DNA from: an uncultured Nocardiopsis sp.
Lineage (GTDB): Bacteria; Actinomycetota; Actinomycetes; Streptosporangiales; Streptosporangiaceae
Length of the DNA stretch: 5,301 bases
Assembly: GCA_937957845.1 (NCBI GenBank)
Contig: CALGOD010001009.1
Coordinates: forward strand, 1 to 5,301
Direction: 5' to 3'
In this document: in pieces, positions 1 through 5,301 of the stretch
Layout: the number at the start of each line of letters is the position of its first letter
How positions within the stretch are numbered: the stretch's first letter is position 1
Position numbers and translations under genes: made by a program
Notes under the pieces: model-generated
Told to the model about the DNA's origin: nothing
Databases searched by the model: none
Seen by the model: the letters and a program-made list of their open reading frames with translations, nothing else

Positions 1-32
1 CGGACGGCCCGACCCCGACCGAGCATAACGGT

Positions 33-56
33 GCGCCCTCATCCGGACGAGGGCGC
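33..56 (-). terminator. GC-rich hairpin on the stop codon of the methyltransferase-DCC gene
   Basis: Perfect 8-bp inverted repeat: GCGCCCTC at 33-40 and GAGGGCGC at 49-56, separated by an 8-nt loop. On the minus-strand transcript the stem ends the operon, and the TGA stop (41-39) lies at the loop/stem boundary. No U-tract follows, so this is not a textbook intrinsic terminator, but U-poor hairpins of this kind are common at actinobacterial gene ends. It could equally be a 3'-end stabilising structure. Confidence 0.45.
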
Positions 57-1328
57 GGCTCCGGAGGCGGCGGTGGTCCCCTCGGCCTCCCGGGAGGGGC
101 GAGGGCCGGCGCCGAAGGCGTCGGCGCACAACTGCGCGAAGTGCCGGACGCCGGGAAGGTCGAGGGCCCACCCGGCGAAGGCCCACCCCAGGTGAAGGTG
201 TTCGAGTGCCCTGGCCAGCGCGGACACCCCGCTCCAGCGTGACCCGTCGGGGGTCTGGTAGGTCAGGCGGTACAGCACCTCGGGATGTTCGGCGGCGGGC
301 CTGAGTTCCAGTGCCACGGGTGATCGGGCGGCCAACCAGCGGCCCAGTCCCCGGCACATGCCGCAGTCCGCCGCGACGTGGAGCAGTCCCGGTGTGCGGC
401 CGGGCCACGGGCGCCACCGCGGCAGCCACGACCGCACACCCGACCGGTAGACCTCCCAGTCCCGCCCGAAGGTCTCGCGCAACCGCCCGGCCTCATGCCA
501 CCCGGCGAACCCGACACCGTAGACGAAGGAGACCAGAGCACCGACCAACGACCACGGGTTCCCCGTCACCAGGGGCAGGAGCAGGTACACCGCGACGAGG
601 GTGGTCTGCATCGGGTTCCGCAGATAGGCGTAGGGGCCGCTGGTGACCAGTCGCGACGGCGGGTCGAAGGGCAGGGGGGTACCGCGGCCCACCCTCGCGA
701 ACTCCCGTGCCGCGGCCAGACCCGGCAGGAGGGCCGGGGCCAGGACCTGCGCGGCGATCGAGAGCGGACCGAGGCCCTGGGGCAGGGAGTCCAGAGCGGC
801 CATCGGCAGGACGATCATGAATCCGAACGCGAGCAGTGCCTGCGTCCACACCCGGACATGGACGAACCGTCCGACACGGGTCCAGTAGGCGAGCAGCAGA
901 GCGGGGATCAGGCACACGGCGGAGCCGACGAACTCACCGAGCGACCACAGGGGACCCAGGACCACGACGGGTTCGGCGAGCGGCATGACGATGGTGTCCA
1001 CCCACACGAGCAGACAGGCGATCAGCGGAACCGGCAGGAACCTCAGCATCAACGCGGGCAGGGGTCCCCACAGCACCGCCCAGGCGAGCAGGAGGTCCAC
1101 CGGCATGCCGAGCCATACGGCTCCTTCCCCGTGGAAGGACCACCAGCCCACGCGCACGGCATACAGGTTGAGCGGAACGAGGGTGGACAGGGCCCACGTT
1201 CCGGCCACGATCATCGCCGCGACCTCGCTTCGCCGGGGAGGGCGCCACAGGCAGACGGCGACCGTGAGCAACAGGGGGACGAACAGTCCCGCGCCGCGGA
1301 CCACCACCGCGGAGGACTCCGTGTCCAT
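39..1328 (-). CDS. Polytopic membrane methyltransferase (isoprenylcysteine/phospholipid methyltransferase-like) with C-terminal DCC/DUF393 domain
   Basis: Predicted 429-aa membrane protein. Residues about 12-205 contain several hydrophobic helices (for example 12-28, 35-57, 71-97, 98-118, 132-148, 161-180). Residues about 205-305 match the C-terminal half of the isoprenylcysteine carboxyl methyltransferase/PEMT fold: an SGPYAYLRNPMQ segment (230-241), a hydrophobic hairpin (243-270), then HEAGRLRETFGRDWEVYR (278-295), where such enzymes bind S-adenosylmethionine at the membrane face. Residues about 312-405 resemble a DCC (DUF393) thioredoxin-like domain with the CxxC pair C322/C325 in DCGMC and a typical SGVSALARALEHLHLGWA segment. 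The usual DG ahead of the first cysteine is replaced by AA (319-320). The methyl acceptor is unknown; a small lipid or isoprenoid is an inference. The ATG at 1328 is chosen because it overlaps the upstream stop by one base (TGATG), implying translational coupling; the frame is open further upstream, but that region codes for the other protein. An alternative reading is an NnrU-like or carotenoid-type membrane protein without methyltransferase activity. Confidence 0.8.
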   Translation of the reverse strand: MDTESSAVVVRGAGLFVPLLLTVAVCLWRPPRRSEVAAMIVAGTWALSTLVPLNLYAVRVGWWSFHGEGAVWLGMPVDLLLAWAVLWGPLPALMLRFLPVPLIACLLVWVDTIVMPLAEPVVVLGPLWSLGEFVGSAVCLIPALLLAYWTRVGRFVHVRVWTQALLAFGFMIVLPMAALDSLPQGLGPLSIAAQVLAPALLPGLAAAREFARVGRGTPLPFDPPSRLVTSGPYAYLRNPMQTTLVAVYLLLPLVTGNPWSLVGALVSFVYGVGFAGWHEAGRLRETFGRDWEVYRSGVRSWLPRWRPWPGRTPGLLHVAADCGMCRGLGRWLAARSPVALELRPAAEHPEVLYRLTYQTPDGSRWSGVSALARALEHLHLGWAFAGWALDLPGVRHFAQLCADAFGAGPRPSREAEGTTAASGAAPSSG

Positions 1329-2275
1329 CAGCGGCCCCCGCCCCGGGCGGCCGCGCCGAAGGTCACGCCGAGGTACTCGGCGGCCAGGTCGGTCACATGG
1401 GACTGGAGCGGGCCGAAGTACCAGGACGGCTCGTAGGTGCGCTCGTAGTCGATGCGCCAGGTCAGCCGGGTTCCGCCGCCCTCGGCCCGCCACACCGCCT
1501 CGGCCCGGCGCATGTCCACCCAGCGCGCGAAGGCGGTGTCCTCGACCACGTCGAACACCACCCGACCGCCGTCCTCGCCGATCTGGCTCTCCACGATCCT
1601 CAACGCCATGTGGCGCGGCTCGGGCTCGGAACCGGGACGCAGCGTGCGACGGGGGGTGAAGTGAACGAGCCGGGTGTCGCCCACCTCCAGGCCCTCTCCG
1701 GAGACCGACACCGGCCGGGGGAAGGGGATCGCGCGCAGGAGGAACGCCTCGGGGGAGGCGTACTCGGGCGGGGCGGCCAAGGCGGCGGCCACGTTCTCCG
1801 TGGGGGTGGCGACCAGGACGTGTCCTGTGCCCGTGTCCCTCCTGGGCAGCAGGGAGGTGCCGGCCACTCCCTCCAGAGCGAGGGCGAACAGCAGGGGTAC
1901 CGCGAGCAGGGCGTGCCGGGAGCGGTCGCCACCCCGCAACAGCAGTTCCGCCGTCCAGGTGACCAGGGCGACGATCCCGTAGATCAGCGGTGCGGCGATG
2001 AGCAGGCACACCAGTCCCTCCCCGAGCAGCGGACCGGCCAGGGCCAGGCAGACGGTGGTGCTCGCCATGGCGACGCCGACGGCGCTCCTGGCCCGCACGG
2101 TGAGCACGACCAGCAGGGCCAGGGTCGCGGGCAGGCCGACGTAGAACAGCGCGGTCTGGTCCAGCCCTCCCCAGTGGTGGACACGTAGGGCGAGCAGGGC
2201 GGCGAAGGCGCTCAGGACCACGGCGGCGAGCAGCCAGCGCGCTCGGGAAGGAGGCGGAGTGTCGTTCGGGGGCAT
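1328..2275 (-). CDS. Membrane protein with C-terminal SRPBCC (START-like) domain
   Basis: Predicted 315-aa protein, first gene of the minus-strand operon. The N-terminal half holds about five hydrophobic helices (roughly 14-31, 43-60, 65-83, 87-110, 121-140). The C-terminal half (about 150-310) is soluble and looks like an SRPBCC/polyketide-cyclase fold: RAIPFPRPVSVSGEGLEVGD (181-200), a strand-rich middle, RAEAVWRAEGGGTRLTWRIDYER (257-279), and a final amphipathic helix after SWYFGPLQSHVTDLAAEYL (284-302). Folds of this class bind hydrophobic ligands in a central cavity, so a lipid- or isoprenoid-binding role is plausible but not shown. No catalytic residues can be assigned. The ATG has AAGGAG six bases upstream. 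The stop overlaps the start of the membrane methyltransferase gene by one base, so the two are very probably co-translated. I do not recognise a named gene. Confidence 0.75.
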   Translation of the reverse strand: MPPNDTPPPSRARWLLAAVVLSAFAALLALRVHHWGGLDQTALFYVGLPATLALLVVLTVRARSAVGVAMASTTVCLALAGPLLGEGLVCLLIAAPLIYGIVALVTWTAELLLRGGDRSRHALLAVPLLFALALEGVAGTSLLPRRDTGTGHVLVATPTENVAAALAAPPEYASPEAFLLRAIPFPRPVSVSGEGLEVGDTRLVHFTPRRTLRPGSEPEPRHMALRIVESQIGEDGGRVVFDVVEDTAFARWVDMRRAEAVWRAEGGGTRLTWRIDYERTYEPSWYFGPLQSHVTDLAAEYLGVTFGAAARGGGR

Positions 2276-2281
2276 GGGGGG

Positions 2282-2287
2282 CTCCTT
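2282..2287 (-). promoter_or_regulatory. Ribosome binding site of the SRPBCC membrane-protein gene
   Basis: AAGGAG on the minus strand, followed by six C residues and the ATG at 2275-2273. This is a strong Shine-Dalgarno match at normal spacing and fixes the start. The operator palindrome ends only three bases upstream (2290), so a repressor bound there would sit over or beside the 5' end of the transcript. Confidence 0.7.
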
Positions 2288-2289
2288 AC

Positions 2290-2334
2290 TCAGGTGATTG
2301 AATCACCTGATTTAATCGAGTGATTAAACCGTAT
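2290..2334. promoter_or_regulatory. Divergent operator array: 21-bp palindrome plus three 13-bp tandem repeats
   Basis: AT-rich island between the divergent genes. A perfect palindrome has arms CAGGTGATT (2291-2299) and AATCACCTG (2301-2309) around a central G, extended by a further T/A pair at 2290/2310. The same core recurs three times at exact 13-bp spacing: TGATTGAATCACC (2295-2307), TGATTTAATCGAG (2308-2320) and TGATTAAACCGTA (2321-2333). The first two contain perfect GATTNAATC dyads centred at 2300 and 2313; the third, centred at 2326, is degenerate. An overlapping inverted repeat pairs TTTAATC (2311-2317) with GATTAAA (2322-2328). TetR-family dimers bind such dyads and often regulate a divergent neighbour, so this is the probable operator of the adjacent regulator. 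Both promoters must lie in or near it, but I see no convincing -35/-10 pair for either direction. Confidence 0.75.
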
Positions 2335-2355
2335 GCTGAAACCCTTTCCGAGAGC

Positions 2356-2362
2356 AAGGAGG
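2356..2362 (+). promoter_or_regulatory. Ribosome binding site deciding the TetR start
   Basis: AAGGAGG ends three bases before the ATG at 2366. It supports this start over the in-frame ATG at 2333, which lies at the end of the third operator repeat and has no Shine-Dalgarno match. Confidence 0.6.
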
Positions 2363-2365
2363 GTC

Positions 2366-3037
2366 ATGGCCAGGAGCGGTGGAGGGCGGCGTACGAGCGA
2401 GGAGACGAAGGAGCGACTGCTGAGCGCGGCCGGCGAGGTACTGCGGGAGGAGGGGTACGCCGGTGCGTCGGCGCGGGCCATCGCCGCGCGCGCCGAGGCC
2501 AACTCGGCGCTGGTCTTCTACCACTTCGGCGGCGTCGACCAGCTGTTACTGGCCGCGTTGGACCGCTCCAGCTCCGAACGCATGGCGATGTACCGCGAGG
2601 TCGCCGCTCGGGCGAACACGCTGGAGGAACTGGTGGAGGCGGCCACGCACATCTACCGGACCGACCTGGAGCGCGGCTACATCACCGAGTTCTCCGAACT
2701 GGTGGCCGCCGCCGTCACCAAGCCGGAGCTGCGCCGGGAGATCCGGGCCCGTTCCGAACCCTGGATCTCGTTCATCGAGCAGGAGTGGAACCGAGTGCTG
2801 GCCGGCTCGGCCTTGGGGAGGCTGCTTCCCGCCCGCGAGGTGGCCTACGGCGCGATCACGTTCTACCTCGGTGTGAACCTGTTCTCGGTACTGGACGAGG
2901 ACCACTCACGTACCGAGGCGGTCTTCGACCTCGCCGCGGGGCTGGCCCCCCGGGCCCGCCTGCTCACACTGCGCCTCCCCCGCCGGGACCGCGACGTAGG
3001 CTCGCCTCCGGACGAGAACGAGGAGGAAGGCGCATGA
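2366..3037 (+). CDS. TetR/AcrR-family transcriptional regulator
   Basis: Predicted 223-aa regulator of normal family length. The N-terminal DNA-binding domain covers about residues 10-57, with the helix-turn-helix in ASARAIAARAEANSALVFYHFG (34-55) and the signature FYHF followed by the GVDQLLLAALD helix. The remainder is the alpha-helical ligand-binding and dimerisation domain; aromatic and hydrophobic stretches such as ISFIEQEWNRVL (134-145) and YGAITFYLGVNLFSVL (161-176) could line a hydrophobic pocket, but the ligand is unknown. The protein ends in an acidic tail (PPDENEEEGA). It is divergent from the membrane operon across a repeat-rich operator, the arrangement typical of a local repressor. 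Codon 61 (2546-2548) is TTA, a very rare leucine codon in such genomes. The stop overlaps the Nudix start by four bases (ATGA). Confidence 0.92.
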   Translation: MARSGGGRRTSEETKERLLSAAGEVLREEGYAGASARAIAARAEANSALVFYHFGGVDQLLLAALDRSSSERMAMYREVAARANTLEELVEAATHIYRTDLERGYITEFSELVAAAVTKPELRREIRARSEPWISFIEQEWNRVLAGSALGRLLPAREVAYGAITFYLGVNLFSVLDEDHSRTEAVFDLAAGLAPRARLLTLRLPRRDRDVGSPPDENEEEGA

Positions 3038-3522
3038 GCGTCGGCATCACGGTGGCTCCCGGGATCGCGTTCCCGGACACCTCCGACGGACGGACCCACG
3101 TGGCGGGTGCGGTCATCGCGGACGACCGGGGCAGGATCTTCACACAACGCCGGTCCGCCGCACGCAGGATCTTCCCCCACTGCTGGGACATCGTCAGCGG
3201 ACACGTCGAGCAGGGCGAGGGCATGCTCGACACCCTGGCCCGCGAGGTGGAGGAGGAGACCGGCTGGAGGCTGACCACCGTGCTCGCGGAGCTGTTCCGG
3301 ATCGCCTGGGACCCCGGTGACGGCCTCACCAGACACGAGGTGGATTACCTGGTGCGGGTCGAGGGCGACCTGGACGCCCCCCGCCTGGAACCGGGCAAGC
3401 ACACCGAGTTCATGTGGGTGGACGACTCCCTGGTGCACCGACTGCGCGACGCGCGCGACCCGGCCGACTACTTCGTCACCGACATCGTGCGGCGAGGCCT
3501 GGACGTGGTCCGCGTCCGCTGA
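3034..3522 (+). CDS. Nudix hydrolase
   Basis: Predicted 162-aa single-domain Nudix protein. The Nudix box (GX5EX7REUXEEXGU) is complete at residues 56-78: G56, E62, then REVEEETGW (70-78), whose glutamates bind the catalytic divalent metal. The enzyme should cleave a nucleoside diphosphate linked to another group X, or a similar diphosphate. A HCWDIVSGHVEQGE segment (49-62) precedes and enters the box, as in MutT- and isopentenyl-diphosphate-isomerase-like relatives, but the specificity cannot be read from the sequence. The ATG overlaps the TetR stop as ATGA, with purine-rich GAGGAGGAAGG ahead of it inside the TetR gene, so translation is probably coupled. The 44 bp between this gene and the convergent nnr gene contain no clear terminator. 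Confidence 0.9.
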   Translation: MSVGITVAPGIAFPDTSDGRTHVAGAVIADDRGRIFTQRRSAARRIFPHCWDIVSGHVEQGEGMLDTLAREVEEETGWRLTTVLAELFRIAWDPGDGLTRHEVDYLVRVEGDLDAPRLEPGKHTEFMWVDDSLVHRLRDARDPADYFVTDIVRRGLDVVRVR

Positions 3523-3566
3523 GCTCCCGACGAGGCACCGGAGGTCTCCTTTCGGCGGCGACGTCC

Positions 3567-5060
3567 TCACCGTGCTCGGCGGACCTCCTCGACCGCGAGC
3601 GACAGTCCGTCCATGAGGTCGGAGGCCCCGATCGGCGCGCCGCCCCGGGCCAGCACGGCGGCGCGCCCGTGCAGGTAGGCCCCGCACATCGCGGCCTCCC
3701 GGGCGGGCACCCCGGCGGACAGCAGCGCGCCGATCACACCGGACAGCACGTCACCGGTGCCGGCCGTGGCCAGCAACGGCGTACCCGTCGGGTCGGCCAC
3801 CACCGGGGCACCGGGATGCGCGATCAGCGTGGTCGAGCCCTTGAGCAGTACCGTGCATCCGAAGTGGTCGCGCGCCCGGGTCGCGTGCTCCAGACGCCGC
3901 GCCTCGACCTCCTCGCGGTCCACGCCCAGCAATCGGGCCAACTCCCCCGCGTGCGGGGTCAGCAGGGTGTGCGCGGTCCGTTCCCGGAGCAGTTCGACCG
4001 AACGTCCGTCCTCGTCCCGGGCGAGCAGGGTGAGTCCGTCCGCGTCGACGAGCACGGGCAGGTCGCTGTCCAGGACCGCGCGGAGTTCGTCGGCGTTGGC
4101 CGGATGTGTGCCGCGCCCGGAACCGATGACGACCGCCGAGGCGCGTGCGGGCGAAAGGTCGGTGCTGCTCTGCGGATCGAGGAGGCTCGCGACGGTCTCC
4201 GGCCAGTGGGAGAGCACCTGGTCGACGACGGCGGCCCCGCCCCCGTAGCGGACCATGCCGACCCCGGTCCGTAGCGCCCCACCGACGCACAGGACGGCGG
4301 CGCCCCGGTACCGGTCCGATCCGGCCCGGACGTCCAGCACGCCCCGCCGGTACTTGTCGGTCTCTGCACCGGGGGTGGGCAGGAGCGAGGCGATGTCCAC
4401 GGCCTGTGGGCGGACCAGGGCCGGGCCGGGAAGTTCGGGGGCCAGCCCGATGTCCACGAAACGGATCAGGCCCGCGTGCTCGGCGCCCGGGTCGACGAAC
4501 AGCCCCGGCTTGTACGTGCCGAAGGTGACGGTGACGTCGGCCCGGACCGCGTGCCCGGGGACCTCTCCGGTGTCGGCGTCCACCCCGCTGGGCAGATCGA
4601 CCGAGACCACGGGAGCGGGTGCGTTCGCCGCGAGCAGGGCCAGGGTGGAGTGCGGTTTGCGCAGGCCTCCGCGCCCGCCGATGCCGACGAGCCCGTCGAC
4701 GATGAGATCCGCGTCGAACAGGTCGGCCTCGTCGACTTTGGCGTCGCTGAACCACCAGGCCCGCCCGCCCGCGGCGCGCAGGGCGGCGATACCGCCCTCG
4801 TGGGCGCCCCTCCCCGCGAGCAGGGCGTGCACCGTGGCGCCCCGGGACGCCAGGTCCGCACCCGCGTAGAGGGCGTCACCGCCGTTGTCGCCACCGCCGA
4901 CCATGAGCAGGATCCGCGCCCCGTACACCCGGGGCAGGAGCCGGGCGCACTCCACGGCGAGTCCCGTCGCGGCCCTGCGCATGAGGGCTCCGTCGGGCAG
5001 ACGTGCCATGAGCACCTGCTCGGCTTCGCGTACGACGCTGACGGTGTGTGCGGAGCGCAC
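3567..5060 (-). CDS. nnr: Bifunctional NAD(P)H-hydrate repair enzyme Nnr (epimerase + ADP-dependent dehydratase)
   Basis: Predicted 497-aa cytosolic enzyme that repairs hydrated NADH and NADPH. The N-terminal NnrE domain (about 1-215) interconverts the R and S epimers of NAD(P)HX; it shows VGGGDNGGD (54-62), the D122/G123 region and SVDLPSGVDADTG (153-165). The C-terminal NnrD domain (about 225-497) dehydrates S-NAD(P)HX using ADP and has a ribokinase-like fold; it shows KYRRG (236-240), GALRTGVGMV (261-270), LTPHAGELARLLG (367-379), VLLKG (404-408) and the signature TAGTGDVLSG (432-441). All key motifs look intact and the length is normal for the bacterial fusion. The start is GTG at 5060-5058, giving MRSAHTV, which matches the family N-terminus and follows a good ribosome binding site. 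In many actinobacteria this gene sits near acpS and alr; neither is seen here. Confidence 0.95.
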   Translation of the reverse strand: MRSAHTVSVVREAEQVLMARLPDGALMRRAATGLAVECARLLPRVYGARILLMVGGGDNGGDALYAGADLASRGATVHALLAGRGAHEGGIAALRAAGGRAWWFSDAKVDEADLFDADLIVDGLVGIGGRGGLRKPHSTLALLAANAPAPVVSVDLPSGVDADTGEVPGHAVRADVTVTFGTYKPGLFVDPGAEHAGLIRFVDIGLAPELPGPALVRPQAVDIASLLPTPGAETDKYRRGVLDVRAGSDRYRGAAVLCVGGALRTGVGMVRYGGGAAVVDQVLSHWPETVASLLDPQSSTDLSPARASAVVIGSGRGTHPANADELRAVLDSDLPVLVDADGLTLLARDEDGRSVELLRERTAHTLLTPHAGELARLLGVDREEVEARRLEHATRARDHFGCTVLLKGSTTLIAHPGAPVVADPTGTPLLATAGTGDVLSGVIGALLSAGVPAREAAMCGAYLHGRAAVLARGGAPIGASDLMDGLSLAVEEVRRAR

Positions 5061-5064
5061 CGGT

Positions 5065-5072
5065 CACCTCCC
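5065..5072 (-). promoter_or_regulatory. Ribosome binding site of nnr
   Basis: GGGAGGTG on the minus strand, four bases before the GTG start at 5060. It supports GTG initiation. A CGGTCACC octamer overlaps it (5061-5068) and recurs 18 bp further on at 5079-5086; the significance of that short repeat is unclear. Confidence 0.6.
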
Positions 5073-5195
5073 GGGAGTCGGTCACCCCCATCGTGCCGCA
5101 GCCTCGACGGCGCGATGCCCCTGCGCCACACGGTGAGCCCGTGACCAGAGAAAATCACTTCGCGCCATCGAACCACTACCCTTCGCAGTGTCGGC

Positions 5196-5205
5196 TTGAC
5201 ATAAT
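5196..5205 (+). promoter_or_regulatory. Possible -10 region of a leaderless promoter
   Basis: TTGACATAAT includes CATAAT at 5200-5205, a good -10 hexamer. Transcription starting about seven bases downstream would begin at or next to the A of the ATG at 5212, which would make the mRNA leaderless. No clear -35 hexamer is seen at 16-19 bp upstream. The TTGACA string (5196-5201) could itself be a -35, but no matching -10 follows it. Confidence 0.35.
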
Positions 5206-5206
5206 G

Positions 5207-5218
5207 GAGGCATGCCTC
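5207..5218. repeat. Perfect 12-bp palindrome centred on a start codon
   Basis: GAGGCATGCCTC is its own reverse complement and is centred between the A and T of the ATG at 5212-5214. It lies immediately downstream of the candidate -10, where a bound protein would block initiation. A second inverted repeat follows inside the gene: GACCGAG (5219-5225) and CTCGGTC (5237-5243) around an 11-nt loop. Either could be an operator or mRNA structure; chance is also possible at this GC content. Confidence 0.35.
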
Positions 5219-5301
5219 GACCGAGCAAATACGTCTCTCGGTCCGACCTCGGGTGGGGCTCCTCACCCGCGGACGCGGCCGACCCTCGTTCCGGACTGGT
5301 C
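5212..5301 (+). CDS. N-terminal fragment of a probable N-acetylmuramoyl-L-alanine amidase (PGRP/amidase_2-like), runs off the window
   Basis: Thirty codons open to the window edge, beginning MPRPSKYVSRSDLGWG and ending DPRSGLV. A YVSR-x2-LGWG start followed by a segment leading to GLV is typical of peptidoglycan-recognition/amidase_2 proteins of actinobacteria and their phages, where a histidine-containing strand that binds zinc comes next. That strand is beyond the window, so function rests on a short N-terminal resemblance. No signal peptide is visible. A GGAGG (5206-5210) is only one base from the ATG, too close for a normal Shine-Dalgarno, so leaderless initiation is considered. The overlapping frame from ATG 5204 is also open to the edge but gives no recognisable sequence. 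Confidence 0.5.
   Translation, partial: MPRPSKYVSRSDLGWGSSPADAADPRSGLV

Noticed and set aside
378..1436. Long plus-strand open frame (352 codons) antisense to the membrane methyltransferase
   Set aside because: The translation is low-complexity (rich in Q, H, G, R, D) as expected of an antisense shadow of GC-biased codons, and the opposite strand encodes clear membrane segments and the methyltransferase and DCC motifs.
1397..2188. Plus-strand open frame (263 codons) antisense to the SRPBCC membrane protein
   Set aside because: Same shadow composition; the minus strand has the ribosome binding site, membrane helices and coupled downstream gene.
2333..2365. Upstream in-frame ATG for the TetR gene (11 extra residues)
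   Set aside because: It lies at the edge of the third operator repeat, lacks a Shine-Dalgarno, and the ATG at 2366 has AAGGAGG just before it.
3538..3555. Possible 7-bp hairpin between the convergent Nudix and nnr genes
   Set aside because: It needs three G-U pairs on the plus-strand transcript and has no U-tract, so it is too weak to call a terminator.
16..5227. CGACCGAGCA shared at 16-25 and 5218-5227, as if flanking the window
   Set aside because: A 10-bp match is expected several times by chance in a window of this size and GC content; there are no integrase genes or longer repeats to suggest an element.
5204..5301. Alternative open frame starting ATGGAG at 5204
   Set aside because: No recognisable protein sequence, its ATG overlaps the -10-like element, and the frame from 5212 has family resemblance.

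Overview
The window is high-GC DNA with strongly GC-biased third codon positions, GTG and ATG starts, overlapping stop/start junctions and an actinobacterial-type bifunctional Nnr. This points to a chromosomal segment of a high-GC actinomycete. A Nocardiopsis- or Streptomyces-like host fits, but genus cannot be decided from this sequence.

Layout. Positions 39-2275 (minus strand) hold a two-gene operon. The first gene (1328-2275) encodes a protein with about five membrane helices and a C-terminal SRPBCC-like soluble domain. The second (39-1328) encodes a polytopic membrane protein that joins an isoprenylcysteine/phospholipid-methyltransferase-like domain to a C-terminal DCC (DUF393) thioredoxin-like domain. 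The two overlap by one base (TGATG), and a GC-rich hairpin sits on the last stop codon. Divergent from them, 2366-3522 (plus strand) encodes a TetR-family regulator and a Nudix hydrolase that overlap by four bases (ATGA). The 90-bp gap between the divergent units carries an AT-rich array of three 13-bp repeats (TGATTNAATC core); the first is embedded in a perfect 21-bp palindrome. This is the most likely TetR operator.

Positions 3567-5060 (minus, convergent with the Nudix gene) encode the bifunctional NAD(P)HX epimerase/dehydratase Nnr, a housekeeping metabolite-repair enzyme. Positions 5061-5211 are a divergent intergenic region. At 5212 a plus-strand gene begins and runs off the window; its first 30 residues resemble the N-terminus of a peptidoglycan amidase/PGRP-type protein. 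Its start codon lies at the centre of a perfect 12-bp palindrome and may be leaderless.

How the genes may work together (inference). The TetR protein probably represses the membrane operon, itself, or both, from the shared operator array. The membrane operon has the composition of an uncharacterised lipid or isoprenoid modification unit: a hydrophobic-ligand-type SRPBCC domain, an integral-membrane methyltransferase and a thioredoxin-like domain. The Nudix enzyme, translated with the regulator, could process a related diphosphate or a nucleotide, but its substrate cannot be read from sequence. Nnr and the partial amidase look unrelated to that module.
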